Translations under genes and position numbers: made by a program
Notes under the pieces: model-generated
Seen by the model: only the letters and a program-made list of their open reading frames with translations
Told to the model about the DNA's origin: nothing
The model's database searches: none
Assembly (NCBI GenBank): GCA_001414485.1
Contig: LLEY01000058.1
Span: 124,001-188,000, forward strand
Origin: Calycina herbarum
Lineage: Eukaryota > Ascomycota > Leotiomycetes > Helotiales > Pezizellaceae
Reading direction: 5' to 3'
Length of the DNA stretch: 64,000 bases
Shown here: positions 25,660-37,780 of the stretch, piece by piece
Layout of the letters: the number at the start of each line of letters is the position of its first letter
Position numbering within the stretch: position 1 is the stretch's first letter

Positions 25660-25935
25660 GTCGACTGTAGGCTAATAGAGATTTTCCTTGAGAGTATCTA
25701 ATAATATCTCAAAAGGTACAAGTAATAGCTATTAGTTTCTTAATTATAAATAAGATAGCTTAGATTTATCTTATATCTAAATTAAATCTATTTTTTATAA
25801 ATTAATTATTTAATAGATAATATATTAAAAATAAAAAATACTTAAGAACTAACTTAGTCTAAGTAGGTATAGAGAGAAGAAAGAAGTATTTACATAGTCT
25901 AATATTACTAGACTAGATATAGTCTGTCATCTATA
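25660..25935. repeat. RIP-like AT-rich relic in a promoter
   Basis: About 275 bp with TpA-rich composition closely resembles the 1-22 kb transposon block and contrasts with the flanking promoter DNA. No LTR or reading frame is recognisable, so it is probably a small decayed transposon fragment. Confidence 0.5.
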
Positions 25936-25939
25936 TAGT

Positions 25940-25975
25940 CTAGATACCTAGATACCTAGATACCTAGATACCTAG
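25940..25975. repeat. Tandem 8-bp repeat (CTAGATAC)
   Basis: Four perfect head-to-tail units of CTAGATAC end in CTAG. They form the right edge of the AT-rich relic. Confidence 0.9.
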
Positions 25976-26474
25976 CCGGTGCTGCCTACAGCCTCTTCTA
26001 GGTCCAAGCTAAAAGGAGAGCGGACCCTCGAACGCCTAAGCGCATTCACCAAATCCCAATCGGTCCTCCACAAGTCAGACTTCGTAGGCCAGCAACCCCT
26101 GACCAAGCTCTCTAAGGTCAGCCTTGCGCTCTGGTCTCTGACTAGGCCTGCCCTTGACCTATTCAACAATTTTTTTTTAAATATCTCCCACTTTCCTCCA
26201 CACAGTCAAACCCATAAACTTCTTCGCAAACCATCGCGACTTTTCCAACCGACAATCGCATCGCCATCCCCCCTCATCTGCAACATACAGCTATTCCCTC
26301 GCCGCAACCTTTTGGTTGAGGTCGAGAAAGAGACTACCATTACCAGCACAAAAGAGTAGAGTCATTACACAGCTCGGGCCAAGAACCCCCATCAAAGGCC
26401 GACCTTGCCGATCGAGCTACTGCGCTGCTGCCCTGCACCACCTCACCTGCAGAACCACCTTTTGTGCTTCTGCG

Positions 26475-28854
26475 ATGCTTTCCACCTTTCCCACTGGCGA
26501 GCGTGAGAAGACTGCCACTTGTAAGTATATCCACAGTCGCCACTTTCCTTCCTTCGATTGCGAAAACTCCTTCAGAACCAACACAACTAACGAGTCATTC
26601 TTTCAAAAAGTCCGCGGTCAATCCGGTCAAACTCAGCATTCCGACATTGCGAAAGCCGTTCTGAGCACTCGCTCAGTGGCAAGAATGGCCACCCACAATC
26701 CCAATCCCACTCCCACTCCCACTCCAGCTCCTCTCGATTTAAACGGTAATGAGGAGGTACATTTCAAAAAACCTCTTCCTTTCTCGCTTCCAAAACCCGC
26801 CATCACGGACGACAACCACCTCGCGCCTCCAAGATCATTAGGACACGCCTTGAAATCAGTTGGAATGATCAGTTCGGGTCTGCAGAATGGCGTAGGCCAT
26901 CCTTTGAGTGATACTCCTATGCCTAGTGCACCATCTACCGCACCTAGTAGCCCACGGTTGTAAGTATTTCTTATTTTCTATACTTCCAACTCATCACGCA
27001 ACTTTTATCCGCAACCTTTCAGGAGCTTGCTTTTCACTCATTCTAGCTTCTCCTCGGCTTTAGAAAACTAACATGTAAATAGATACCCCGTCCGCCAAAA
27101 CTCGGGAACTGCGACTCCACGAGTACGACCTCCAGCTACAACCCTCAACATTCCCGGCCTCACGAGATCTCGAGTATCACCCGATGGCAAGATTGCACAA
27201 AGAGATGTTGGCGCAAAGTTGGTGGTGATTATGGTTGGTCTTCCAGCTCGGGGAAAGTCATATATTACAAAGAAGATTCAACGTTACCTTTCATGGCAAC
27301 AACACGAAACCCGGATTTTCAATGTTGGGAATCGAAGACGTGTCGCAGCAGGAGCTCAAGGACCCAATGGAACTCCATTACCCTCTCCCCCGGGCTCTCC
27401 AGCAAGAGTCAATTCCATAACTTCGATTGCAGCAGTCATGGATGCACCAAGACAAGCTGCACATATTCTTCTCAATGGAATCGACCCAAATCAAGAACAC
27501 CCGGACTTGTTCAGACTTCCCAGTGCAGAGACGATGGATCAATCTGCCAAATTCTTTGATCCAAAGAATGAAAAGGCTGCTCAACTTCGTGAGCAGGTAG
27601 CAATCTCAACATTGGATGAAGTTTTAGATTTTCTCCTCAACCAGGGTGGATCGGTTGGCATTTTGGATGCCACTAACAGCACAGTCGAGCGTCGTCAAGT
27701 ACTTTTCGACCGTGTCAAGGAGCGAGAGCCTAAACTTGGCATTTTGTTCATCGAGAGTGTTTGTGAGGATAACAAGGCAAGCAAACAACAACTAAACTCT
27801 TCTTTTCTCCTTGCTAATTATTGAATAGCTTCTGGAAGCCAATATGCGCCTGAAACTTCGAGGGCCCGACTATAAAGACAAAGACCCAGAAAGCTCCCTC
27901 GCAGATTTCAAGAAGCGAGTGGCAGCTTACGAAAGTGCATATGTTCCTCTCGGCAAGTATGAAGAGGACCGAAATATGCAATATATCAAGATGATCGATG
28001 TTGGACGAAAGGTTGTTCATCACCAACTTCAAGGTTTCCTTACGAGTGGAATTGCATCTTATCTCTCAACATTCAACCTTTCCCCGAGACAAATTTGGAT
28101 TACACGACACGGTCAATCAATGGATAACTATTGTGGCAAACTGGGTGGTGATTCAGATCTTACTATCGAAGGACGTAACTACGGAACTGTCCTTTATAAT
28201 TTTATCACCAAGAAGAAGACGGAATGGGAAGTCGATCAGAAGACTCGTCTCATCGCTGCCAATGAGACCGAGTATCCCAAGCCAGGAGATCGAACACCAC
28301 CCTATCCTGAATTGCTCGGAGACTTGGATTCCAAAAACTTTTGTGTCTGGACCTCGATGTTGCAACGAAGCATCAGCACCGCACAAGACTTTGAGGAAGA
28401 TGAGCAGTATGATGTGAAAAACTGGGAAATGCTCAACGAGATTCATGCTGGTAAATTCGAGGGTATGACATACGAATCCATCCGAGAGCAGTTCCCTGAG
28501 GAGTACGCCAAGCGAGCAAAGGACAAGCTCAATTACATCTACCCAGGAGTTGGTGGAGAAGGTTACCTTCAAGTCATCAGCCGACTCCGAGATATGGTTA
28601 GAGAATTGGAGCGTATCAAGGATCATGTTCTCATTGTTGGACATCGTTCCGTTGCCCGTGTCCTTATGGCCTACTTTATGGACCTTTCTCGAGACGACAT
28701 TGCAGACCTGGATGTCCCTCTTGGTCTGCTATTCTCCATTGAACCAAAGCCTTACGGCATTGATTTCCACGCTTATCGATACAACGAGGAGGAATTTTGG
28801 TTTGATGAGTTGATTGACTACAAACCTCAAAAAGAGGTTGTCAAGGGCAATTAA
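26475..28854 (+). CDS. 6-phosphofructo-2-kinase / fructose-2,6-bisphosphatase
   Basis: This bifunctional enzyme makes and degrades fructose 2,6-bisphosphate, the allosteric switch between glycolysis and gluconeogenesis. Exons 26475-26520, 26611-26959, 27083-27776 and 27829-28854 sum to 2,115 nt (704 residues). I chose the ATG at 26475 because splicing the first intron joins it in frame to the later ATG at 26685, which is the alternative start. The kinase Walker A motif GLPARGKS is at about 184-191 and DATN is retained. A Pro/Ser/Ala-rich insertion of about 60 residues follows FNVG. The phosphatase half has RHG at 456-458 (nucleophilic His457), GGDS, the SMLQRS Arg, the HAGKFEG Glu and the second His in VGHRSV. 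All key residues are present, so both activities are likely. The third intron is GC-AG. The disordered, Pro-rich N-terminus is a plausible phosphorylation target. Confidence 0.95.
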
Positions 28855-30868
28855 ATTTCGACACGTTTTTCTTTCCGACGGAACATCCTCCACTCACTCA
28901 CTCCTCATCGAATTTTGCTGGCCAACAAAATTCGCAACTTAATATCTAATTGAGCTTCTTGGAGCTTCTTGGAGCTCCATCGACAACATCTATCCGCAGT
29001 TCACGACTACGAACGTCTACTGCCCACTCATCTCACAATTACTTATAATACTTGCAGCTACCACATCACGATGATGGTACCACTTCTCACAAAGGATTTT
29101 CATTTCGATCGACCTAAGTCGACCACGATTTGACCTCTTTCACGATACATACAACGATAATTCGTTCTCGCAGGCTCTCTTCTGTAACGACCAAAAGCTT
29201 GTTCTTTCGATTTGATTTTTTCCCCCGGACCCGGAAATCTTTTTCTTGCGCGTCCCGGGACCACATTCGCTGATTGTTTTTGTTGGCGAGCGGTAGTCGA
29301 GAACTACTTCAACCTTTGTCTTTATAGAACGTGTCTTCAGAGAAAAATTCTCTTGTTTCTTTGGTTTATCTTTTTTCTTCTTTTCGTTTTCTTCTTTGGC
29401 ATTGGGAAACACACGGGCGGCGTTTTTGGGGCAGCTTCATTTCTGTGGGAGTTTGGGATGGGAGGGACAAAGATTCATTTGCATAGCGAGGGTGGGCGGG
29501 CATAAATCTAGGGTTTGTCTCTTCGGTCTGGTTCTGGGTTTTCTGTACAAATATTTTACTTATTCTGGTGGTATGGGTTGGGGCATTTGGCGTGTGTTTT
29601 TTTGTTTTGGTTTGGGTACAGGGAGGAATTCTGGGGATGAGTTCTTCTTGTGCGTATACCCAGATTTTGATGCGCTTTGTATATTTCCATGCCGGTATGA
29701 TGGCTGGTGAGCGAGCGAATGAGGGGAAATAGCAAGAATTGCTGTGGTGTTTGTAGAATAAGTAGAGGAGCTTGAGCTTGCCGGTATCCTGACCTCGCAC
29801 TGGATTAGAGATGATGAATAGTACACATTGTAATTGCATGAAATGGCTTTGATATACTTTTGAGGTGACGTGAATTTTCGGCTTTAATATTTAGAGAGCT
29901 CTTGATGATGATTTTGTTTTTGGATTCAGGGATTATCGTAATATGCTGGAGAGGGACAGCGTCACTGTCCCACATGGGATTTGATATGATGCCGAGGACC
30001 TTCCAAGGTTGTTTATGGGATTGGGGAGGGAACATCGAAAAAGCAAGCAAGCAAGCAAACAAACAAACAGAGTCCCTTGAACGAACGACACGATTTCTTC
30101 CTACGACGAGAAATCTAAAAGTGCTAATAATACGGGGCAAAAGAAGCCTTCTGAGTGAATCTACCAAGGCGCGCAGGGTGTACTAGTAGGTTGTTTGATA
30201 GGGAGGGGGGATCTTTATGCGCAACTTTTGTTTTGGCATTTCACCACTGCTGCATTTGTCGAGACGAGTTGATTTCTGGAGTGTAGTAAGATTTTTTCTG
30301 TTTCCTGTTTTTGATTTGGCTTGAGGTTTGATTTGCGCATTCATTGAGTTTTTGTCTTTGGGTGAGGTTTTTGGGGAGGCTTGACGTTTGCGGATAGGAC
30401 GAGGCTGCAAACCTCAATTTTATCTTTGTCTGCTAGCACCCTCTTCTCTCTCGCATTTGGAACGAACGACAAGGAATTGGAAGACGGACTGACGGGACGA
30501 GATAGACACGGATTTCTACTGCGAAGACGAAGAAGATTCTTGCGATTTCTAGATACGGATACGCCTGTTACGCTCGAGAAGGATCTACTTTGAGGTTTGA
30601 CGGAAGAGGGAGGAGAGATTCTTTGAGGCTTCTTTGGTGGAGGGCATACAAGGGATACGACGCCAGCGAACGCATATCAGCACAAAGACATACTACGATT
30701 GCGAATTCCACAACTCCTGCGACCCCAATATCTAGCCTCGTCCTCGATTTCTCACATACAAGTCTACACTCTCGAATTCACCAACGCACAACCAGTGCCC
30801 TCTACCATACCCACACATATCATACACACACAAGGGGATTTCATTGGCAGACCAAGAGAACCGCAATC
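28855..30868. other. Intergenic region between PFK-2 and RNase H1
   Basis: The 3' UTR of PFK-2 probably occupies the first few hundred bases. The middle (29200-30400) is strongly G/T-biased on the plus strand with no convincing protein frame. A tetranucleotide repeat lies at 30041-30070. The last ~250 bp is the RNase H1 promoter and leader. No tRNA or other RNA gene was recognised. Confidence 0.5.
30041..30070. repeat. Tetranucleotide microsatellite (AAGC)n(AAAC)n
   Basis: About four AAGC units run directly into about three AAAC units. Confidence 0.85.
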
Positions 30869-32069
30869 ATGTCCTCAAGTACGAACAAGAAACGCAAGAT
30901 GTCGACGGTGGAGAAGGAGCAGAAATACTATGGTGTGAGAGCGGGCCATACGCCGGGTGTTTATGAGACTTGGAAGGAGTGCCAGGAGATGATTACTGGG
31001 TTTAAGGGGGCGCAATGTTTGTCTCTTTCCTCCTCTTTCTCTCCCCCCTCTGCCTATGCCTCCTCTATTCCCCATAACATAACCCAAGTTCCTTACCACT
31101 CTACCCTCTCTTCCTTCTTACCACTCAACCACCAAAACTCAAGGGATATATACTAACACAGCGAACCAAAAGACAAATCATTCACCTCCCTAAAAGACGC
31201 CCAAGACTTCACAGCCGGCCGTCCAATCTCCTCCTCAAAAGGCGGCAAGAAACCCGCCGAAGACCGCTTTTACGGTGTAGCGGTAGGCCGTAAACCAGGT
31301 GTGTACTCGGAATGGACCGAGGCGCAGGCGCAGATTCTGGGTGTGAAGGGGCCTAAGTATAAGAAATTTGGTACGAGAGAGGAGGCCGAGGAGTTTGTTA
31401 GGAGTGGGGGACGGAATGCTAGCTCGGCTGGAAAGGATGGGGAGGAAAAGGGAGATGGGAGAGTGGCTAAGAAGGCTAAGATTGAGAAAGGGGGGAAAGC
31501 TGTATGGGGGAAGGAGGAGGTTGTTAAGGTTTGGACGGATGGGAGTTCGAGGGGGAATGGGAAGGTTGGGGCGTTGGCTGGAGTTGGGGTTTGGTTTGGG
31601 GAGGGGGATTCTAGGTACGCTCTCTCTTTTCTCTTCTCTCTCATTGTATAATTCCCTCTCTTTTCCCTCATCCTCTCTACCCCCATTAACACATCCGCCC
31701 TCTAGAAACATCTCCGAACCCCTCCCCGGCTCCCCCCAAACAAACCAACGCGCAGAATTAACAGCTATCCTCCGCGCACTCGAAGTCACACCCCCAACCC
31801 AATCCCTCGAGATAATCTCTGATAGCAACTACGGGATCAACTGCACGACGCTTTGGTACAAAGGGTGGGCCAAGAATGATTGGAAAACGTCCACGGGCAG
31901 CCCGGTTATGAATAAGGATATTGTTGTTAAGATCCGCAAGTTGGTTGATGAACGGGATGAGAGGGGGAGTTTGACGAAGTTGACTTGGGTTAGGGGGCAT
32001 GAGGGGGATGTGGGGAATGAGGGGGCGGATGGGTTGGCTGTTGGGGGGAGTAAGATGAGTAGGAAGTAG
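30869..32069 (+). CDS. Ribonuclease H1 with two hybrid-binding domains
   Basis: The enzyme cleaves the RNA strand of RNA-DNA hybrids, removing R-loops and primer RNA in nucleus and possibly mitochondria. Exons 30869-31016, 31173-31614 and 31706-32069 sum to 954 nt (317 residues). Two hybrid-binding (viroplasmin-like) domains occupy about 19-64 (YYGVRAGHTPGVYETW) and 81-126 (FYGVAVGRKPGVYSEW). A Lys/Glu-rich linker leads to the catalytic domain from about 165. The catalytic acids are visible: Asp172 in WTDGSS, Glu214 in RAELTA, Asp236 in ISDSNY and Asp305 in NEGADG, with His295 in VRGHEG. The first intron has a perfect TACTAAC branch site; its first downstream AG is too close and is skipped, and using the next one gives the conserved QYKSF junction. 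The linker and catalytic-domain DNA is G-rich on the coding strand. Confidence 0.93.
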
Positions 32070-35000
32070 AGAGGGAGGGGGGGAGTGAGAGGTTTAGGAG
32101 GGGCAAAGAGGAAGGTGTATTATTGTGGGTGGGGATTGTGAGATAGCGGTGTGTAATATGAGCTTTTTGGGATTGGGGTTGGGAGTGTGGAGTGTGGGCG
32201 TGGGCGTTCTTGACTTTGTTACTTTACATAAATCTGTTTTTTTAGGTCAGACTTAGCTTTGCTTTCTTAGTGCAGAAGAACACTTTGCTATGGCAGCTAT
32301 GTTTTTTCTTGTTTCCGTTTTTTTGGTGTGGAAAGAGTGGGTCTTCCCTTTCTCTTTCCTTTCTTTTCTTGCTGCTCTCTCTTTCCTTGATTCCACAGTT
32401 GGGTTGGTCTACTGGAAGGCCCATTTTTTCGGGCCTGCCCTGAGTCAAAAGGCACTTGGAAGCTGGAGTTCTAAACCATCAAGCAACATTCCCTGATAAA
32501 GTCAACGATGGGTGGAGCGAGTCAACGTCGTTGGTCTGGAGAAAAGCCATGAGATTACTTTTTTGGCTTCCCGACTTCTTTGTTTACCCCTTCACAGATG
32601 TGAACTTCTTTCTTGGAAGGGAGGGAGAATGTTTAGATGGGGGTTTTGTTGCTGTCGAATCTTTGGTTCTTGGTCTTTATACACTTTTGGAGCTCAGAAG
32701 ACTGTTGTGTGAGAGGTAGGAGTTTAATGAACGTTGTTTTCTGCGTCTTTGAACTTGTGGGCGGAGAATGTGGCTTTGCAATACTGGGATGGCACCGAGC
32801 ACCCAACATCGACCTGTATCATTGGTTGTAAGGCTGCCAGTCTTCTTCACTATTCCCTGTTCGCTTGGTTTATATGGTAGCAGAGTAGGAAATCAAATTC
32901 CTGATTCTTCGGGACTATCTTGAGTAAAGAGTTTTATTATTCGAGAAGTTGGGGAAAATGGGGGGCAAAATGGATATACTTGGAAGGAGACTGAGATCAC
33001 TGACCCAATTGTGTGGAAGGGGCGTTTTAGGCTTGCTCTTTTGCAAAAATTGGGGGGACTGTGTTGTGTAGGGAATGATTAAAGGATATTTTGAAGGATG
33101 ATGTGGGGAGGTTAAAAGGGAGCCACGAGCTGGAGTTTTTGGTCTATCGGTCAACAATCTGTTGTGGAAACATATGATGTTCTGGCGGAGCGGGATCTTG
33201 GAGTCCGTAGCGGTGCATTTAGGTCAGATCCTGGAGGAGGGATAGATACTCTAAAGACGTTGGCTGGACTGTTGAATTGTTGCATGTTTTGAGATATAGG
33301 AAAGGTTGGGCAATTGGAGGTATTAGTGTCGAATTTTGTTTTGCTGTCGATTTCTGGAATTTCAGCTTGTAAGTTGTTCGTGAAATCCGGGGATGTTGTT
33401 TCTAGACCTGCTTGATGATATGAAACTTGGTTTACTTTGCATTCGCATGTTCCTCTATCAAAAAAGCAAGAGGATATTCTTGTCTAGAGGTGGGAGCTTA
33501 GTGGGCCGCCGGTTGGTCGTGGTGTCATTTTCGTTCGTGGGCCCGTGGATGATGAGGAGAGAGATCTAAAAGAGAGTTGCTTAGCGGTTGGCGAGAGGGG
33601 GATGTGAGGTGGGATATTTGTAAATTGTACTTCTCTAAGTTCTTGTTCTATTCTTGAAGATTGAAATGCGCATCTATTTTCCACTCGTTCCAATGATACT
33701 AACATAACCTTGCGTCTATCCTTCGATCCTCCTATCTATCTTGAGCAACAATTTCCCCTTTACGATTCAACTCGCTCAACAGCTTCGTCGAGTTTTTTTC
33801 CTTAGAAATATCCGATACGCAGACAAAATCCGGAACATTGACATTCGTTCAGATGACCCGGCACTTGAAGAATACCACCACCACGCTCTTCGCATGAGCT
33901 GCTAGAGCTGGTATCTCAAGCTAAAGATGGTAGGGTGGAGGTGGGCAGCTGGAATTGGAAACCGTATAGGCTTCAAGAGTTAGGGAGAGAATATTTAGAG
34001 AGTGGTATTGTTGTCGATTCCTGTTTTGCTGTCGAAGTCTTTTGTTGCATATTTTGCCATCTCGGGGATATTTATTCTGATCTTCTTCGTTGGTGACTTG
34101 AAGACTTTTCTCTTTATATTATTTATCCGTATTACGCATTTTGTTTCAGATGGAAGAAGGGGAGGTGACACCATTGGCCGAATAACAGTTCTTGATGGCA
34201 TAACTTGGAAGTAGCATTCCTTCATCTTTCTCTTTTTTGATCATCACGCACAAACTACCTTGGAGGTTTTGGGACAATGAAACTCATTATGCGAAAAGGT
34301 TTGGATGTTTGAACACTATAATTTCTTGCTATTCCAAGCTCCTGGGATATTTGGTCAACCTCTCCCAGACGAAGACGAGATAATTGCCAAAGCTCTTGAA
34401 ATATAATTTGTTAGATCTAAGCTGCCTCTCTCAATGAATAATCAGCTTACCTCTCTAGCATTCTACATCATTACATTGAATTTTGGTTCAAGGAGAACGT
34501 GCATTATGCTCAAAAGCACCCATTGATTGAGGCTTGTGGAGAAATGGCCACCTCTCCTCTAGATCGACGATGCCACAGCAACCATACATCATCACTCCAC
34601 GTTGGGTACAAATAGCCACCCATCTACTGTTCATGTTCCGATACTAGCACCCATTCTCTTCCACCAAAAAAATCCACAACAGAGAAGAAAATATGAAACC
34701 CGTCCTTGCACATTTCAAATCCTAACATGAAGAGTTATATACGCTCTTCGAAACCGATGAATTCTTTCGCAATGTATATTTTGGGGAGACCGTGGTATTT
34801 TTTTGTCATAATTTAGGTATAGTATACGCTGGCTCCGGCTAGGGAATGGGTAAATGCACTTCTGTCTTTTTGAGATGCAGTGGAAGTTTACGACTAAGAA
34901 ACGAGCTTAGTTAAAGTAATAGTTCTCTCGTATTTATCATAGTGTCTGAGGCCCTCGATACGTGATTCTTGATTGCACTGCAAAATGGCTGGGTGCTTGG

Positions 35001-35378
35001 CTTCCCCCTGGAAAGTAGCAGTTGGATGATATTGAGATATCCATATGCTCAAATGCTGCAATCTTCCATGCCATAAGCCGAAGCTCTAGAGGTAATGTAT
35101 GTAGCCACTACTTTCACTTCGCCACATCGAAGGAACCGTCTTATATGGTAATCTGAAATCTGCAGGTACATAGACGGAAATGTTTTATAGTTCTTCTGTG
35201 TAATTTTGATGTTCTGAATGAGAGAAATGTGCTATAGTATATTCAAGTGAAAAGGGTAAATATTGATAATTAAGCGAGCGTTTGTATGGATGAAAGGCAT
35301 AGAGACCAATCTGAGCATCCAGCAAGCTCACAGAGCATCCGCCCGTTACCGCACCCCTCAAACAATTTCCATGCTTGC
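32070..35378. other. Gene-poor intergenic region
   Basis: There are 3.3 kb of non-repetitive DNA without a supportable gene. The open frames at 32290-32831, 33484-33705 and 33995-34225 lack codon bias, start context or splice-consistent extension. The start carries the RNase H1 3' UTR. The part up to 33.7 kb is G/T-rich on the plus strand. No tRNA, transposon terminus or clear tandem repeat was found. Confidence 0.45.
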
Positions 35379-35855
35379 TCACTTCCCGCAATTTCCGGTT
35401 AGCGCCCTAGCAGCTTTATTGCACTGTCCACCTCCCCGTCCATCATCAGCACACATCCTAGGCCCCTCTTCGTCATCACAAGCTTACAGAAAGTATACAA
35501 TCCCCGGCATCAAAGCACACAGCGCCAGTGGCCTTGGGAGCCGAGGACCCGGTTGGTGATTTTGGGGCTGTAGATGCTTTCGAGGCTGGTTTGGAAGCCA
35601 CGGATGTGGCTGCTGCGGCTCCTGCGGCGCCACGGGTCCTGGGGAGAGCTGTGGCTGGTTTGTTACGTTGGCCGCTGCCCTGTGAGGAGTTTTAGCGAGT
35701 ACTTGTTATTCAAAAGGTGATAAAATGAGGGGCGAGGGTACAGCGAGAATGCAATCCCCAGCATCAAAGCACATAGCACTCGCAGCTTTCGGGACGGCCA
35801 GGACGGCCCCTGAGAAGTAGGCTGCAAGGGTGAGAAGGGAGAGCGTGGTTCGCAT
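35379..35855 (-). CDS. Small secreted protein with duplicated CFDAGDCIL motif
   Basis: No known family is recognised. Three exons (35855-35742, 35679-35488, 35423-35379) give 351 nt and 116 residues, joined by two phase-0 GT-AG introns of 62 and 64 nt. A hydrophobic signal peptide covers residues 1-20, cleaved after the VLA end. The same block occurs at the end of exon 1 (PKAASAMCFDAGDCILA) and at the end of exon 2 (PKATGAVCFDAGDCILS). Between them lies a low-complexity Ala/Ser/Pro/Thr/Lys linker, likely O-glycosylated. Six cysteines are expected at about 29, 35, 93, 99, 103 and 114. The gene sits alone in a gene-poor region. Both introns follow the repeat directly, pointing to exon duplication. 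A secreted, possibly effector-like role is inference. Confidence 0.68.
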
Positions 35856-37408
35856 TGTGCTGTTTGTTTACTTGGTTTGAGACTCGAAAACTGTATGAAG
35901 AAATCGGAAAGAGATTACTAGAACGAGAACGAGAACGAGAATGACGGATCTACCGTAGAGAAACAGAACTGTTAGGTGTCAATGCTGAAAGCCCCAGACT
36001 TATAGAATCCCCGAGAAGGTATTCGGGGGACAAAACAAGAAACGGGATCCAGCCTGCCGCGTTGGTGTAACGGCTTGGTATGGAGATTTTAGAGATACAT
36101 GACAGCATTAATGAGACACGACAGCTGAAGTTGAAACAAAACAGCTCTCGCATGGTCTGGATGTTTAGCTCTGACAGCTCTGATGCGTATGAATTGTCTG
36201 AATGTTTCCTGGAGTCGGTGCACTGCTAAGCGAGACCATATAGAGGGAAGCTCTAAGGCTCGGCGTTTGTTTATAGTTGTTTTTTTCATGATTATTGGAG
36301 AGCCTGGGGGCAATTTTTGGGGGACAGGCGGTACGAAACACTATTGAGGTTGATAGCGGTAGTTAATGAGAAATGGGCCTTCAACGTTCGTGCATCGCTG
36401 GTCGTTAATTTTGATCTAGTCAAGTCCCTCTCTCTAACCACTTGACAAGCATATCTCCTGTCGGAATGTGGTGAGCTATCTTCACCGCCAAGGCATCTAT
36501 GCAAAGTTAGTAACAACACTCAGTTCCTGATCTAGACACCATCGTGAAAACTTACAAATAGTTGATTGAAGACCAGGAAGCCATCTAACTTGAATTGAAA
36601 GGGACTGAAAAGTTGTGACGAGAAAGAGTCATAAAAATTCTCCGCCGACGATCTAGTGTGAATTAGTGTGTGTACAAAAGAATTGTTGAATTATGGTAGT
36701 AACGATGAGCGTTGACAGGTACCTTCCCAGAAATAAGTTACTAGTGCAATGTGTAATGAATCTAGTTATTTTGATGTTTAGGTCTCCTAACTGTCTTCTA
36801 GGAGGGACCTGATGTGCTCCAGTTCTTGAGATGTTGAAAATTATAATTCATATTTACGTGGGTTGCCAATTACTACTTTGATATCTAGTAGAGGGAGAGT
36901 AAGAATATTCACCAATAGCGACTTTGAGGGGCTTTAGGAAGAATAAAGCTCCAGAGATTTCTTTGTTTCTATCTAGGTTTTCTGTTGACCCCCCCTTGTG
37001 GACTTTCAATGTGGTGGCGAAGCGGCAGGTACATCTCCGATCCTCCCGTTTTCTTGCTCTATGTCACAATTCAAACTACTACTAGCCTATCAGATACTCG
37101 AAGACAATTGAAGTTCTTTATTGCATAGATCTAGGTCATTATCTATGGGATGATATTATGAAGTATGAAATCACAGCTTTCTACTGACACTTTTCTTGTT
37201 TAGCGTGTGCGCCTCTATAGCAATACATCTTGACACAAAGAGACTCGACCTTTGAGGACACATGTCTTGTTTATACTCTAGAAACAATGCTACTATTGGC
37301 CTATACAATTCCTTACGTTTCCCTTTCATACTCAAACTCCCACAGCAACTTTTCTCTATCAAATAACACCCTCACATACCAAACACTGAAAAAATATAAT
37401 ACAGAAAA
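35856..37408. other. Intergenic region
   Basis: It includes the promoters of two divergently transcribed small genes. GAGAAC-type short repeats lie near 35925-35942. No further gene could be supported; the minus-strand open frames at 35950-36519 are short and read like random sequence. Confidence 0.45.
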
Positions 37409-37780
37409 ATGACACGCAACCTCCCTTTGAACGATTTTGAGGTAGCCCTCCTTATGTCTGTCTGGCCACATGAGGATCACTCCTATAGATGGATAGCTAA
37501 TTACATGAACACCTACATAACAAGTCGACGCCTTCAACACCGCCGTGGTCTCTTTTCGCGTGGCATGGTATATCACCATGTCAACGGAGATAATAAGGAG
37601 AAACTTCTTGAGGCGTGGGGCGCAGATCAGACAAAAGGTAATAGGTACCTCCGGGCAGTTGATGGGCTTCTTGCTGTGATGAGGATAGGAGATGAGACTG
37701 GTCGTTTTATCTCTCAGGATGAGGTGAGTTTTGCTGTTGAGGATTTGGTCGAGGATTTGGCTGAAGAGGCTGAAGAATAG
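37409..37780 (+). CDS. Hypothetical 123-residue protein, possibly helix-turn-helix
   Basis: This is a single-exon gene of unknown function. The frame starts in good context (AAAAATGAC) after an A-rich leader and a pyrimidine-rich stretch, and ends TAG. The N-terminal ~75 residues have spaced hydrophobic and aromatic residues with Arg and His (around LLMSVWPHEDHSYRWIANYM and RGMVYHHVNG). They loosely resemble fungal helix-turn-helix or SANT-like segments of the kind that end in a recognition helix before a VYxH motif. The last ~20 residues are strongly acidic (Glu/Asp/Ala). There is no signal peptide or membrane segment. Length and simple structure suggest a lineage-specific gene, and it could still be a spurious ORF. 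The DNA-binding idea is speculation. Confidence 0.5.
   Translation: MTRNLPLNDFEVALLMSVWPHEDHSYRWIANYMNTYITSRRLQHRRGLFSRGMVYHHVNGDNKEKLLEAWGADQTKGNRYLRAVDGLLAVMRIGDETGRFISQDEVSFAVEDLVEDLAEEAEE

Larger units (their letters stand above)
25447..26474. other. Divergent promoter region between Rheb and PFK-2
   Basis: No gene is supported here. The region includes an AT-rich, RIP-like segment (about 25660-25935), a tandem 8-bp repeat (25940-25975) and, near the PFK-2 start, a pyrimidine-rich leader typical of fungal promoters. An open frame at 25979-26359 covers leader sequence and has no family resemblance. Confidence 0.5.

Noticed and set aside
29140..30410. Several overlapping frames of 70-157 residues on both strands
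   Set aside because: They overlap each other on opposite strands in G/T-biased DNA, lack introns with consensus sites and resemble no family.
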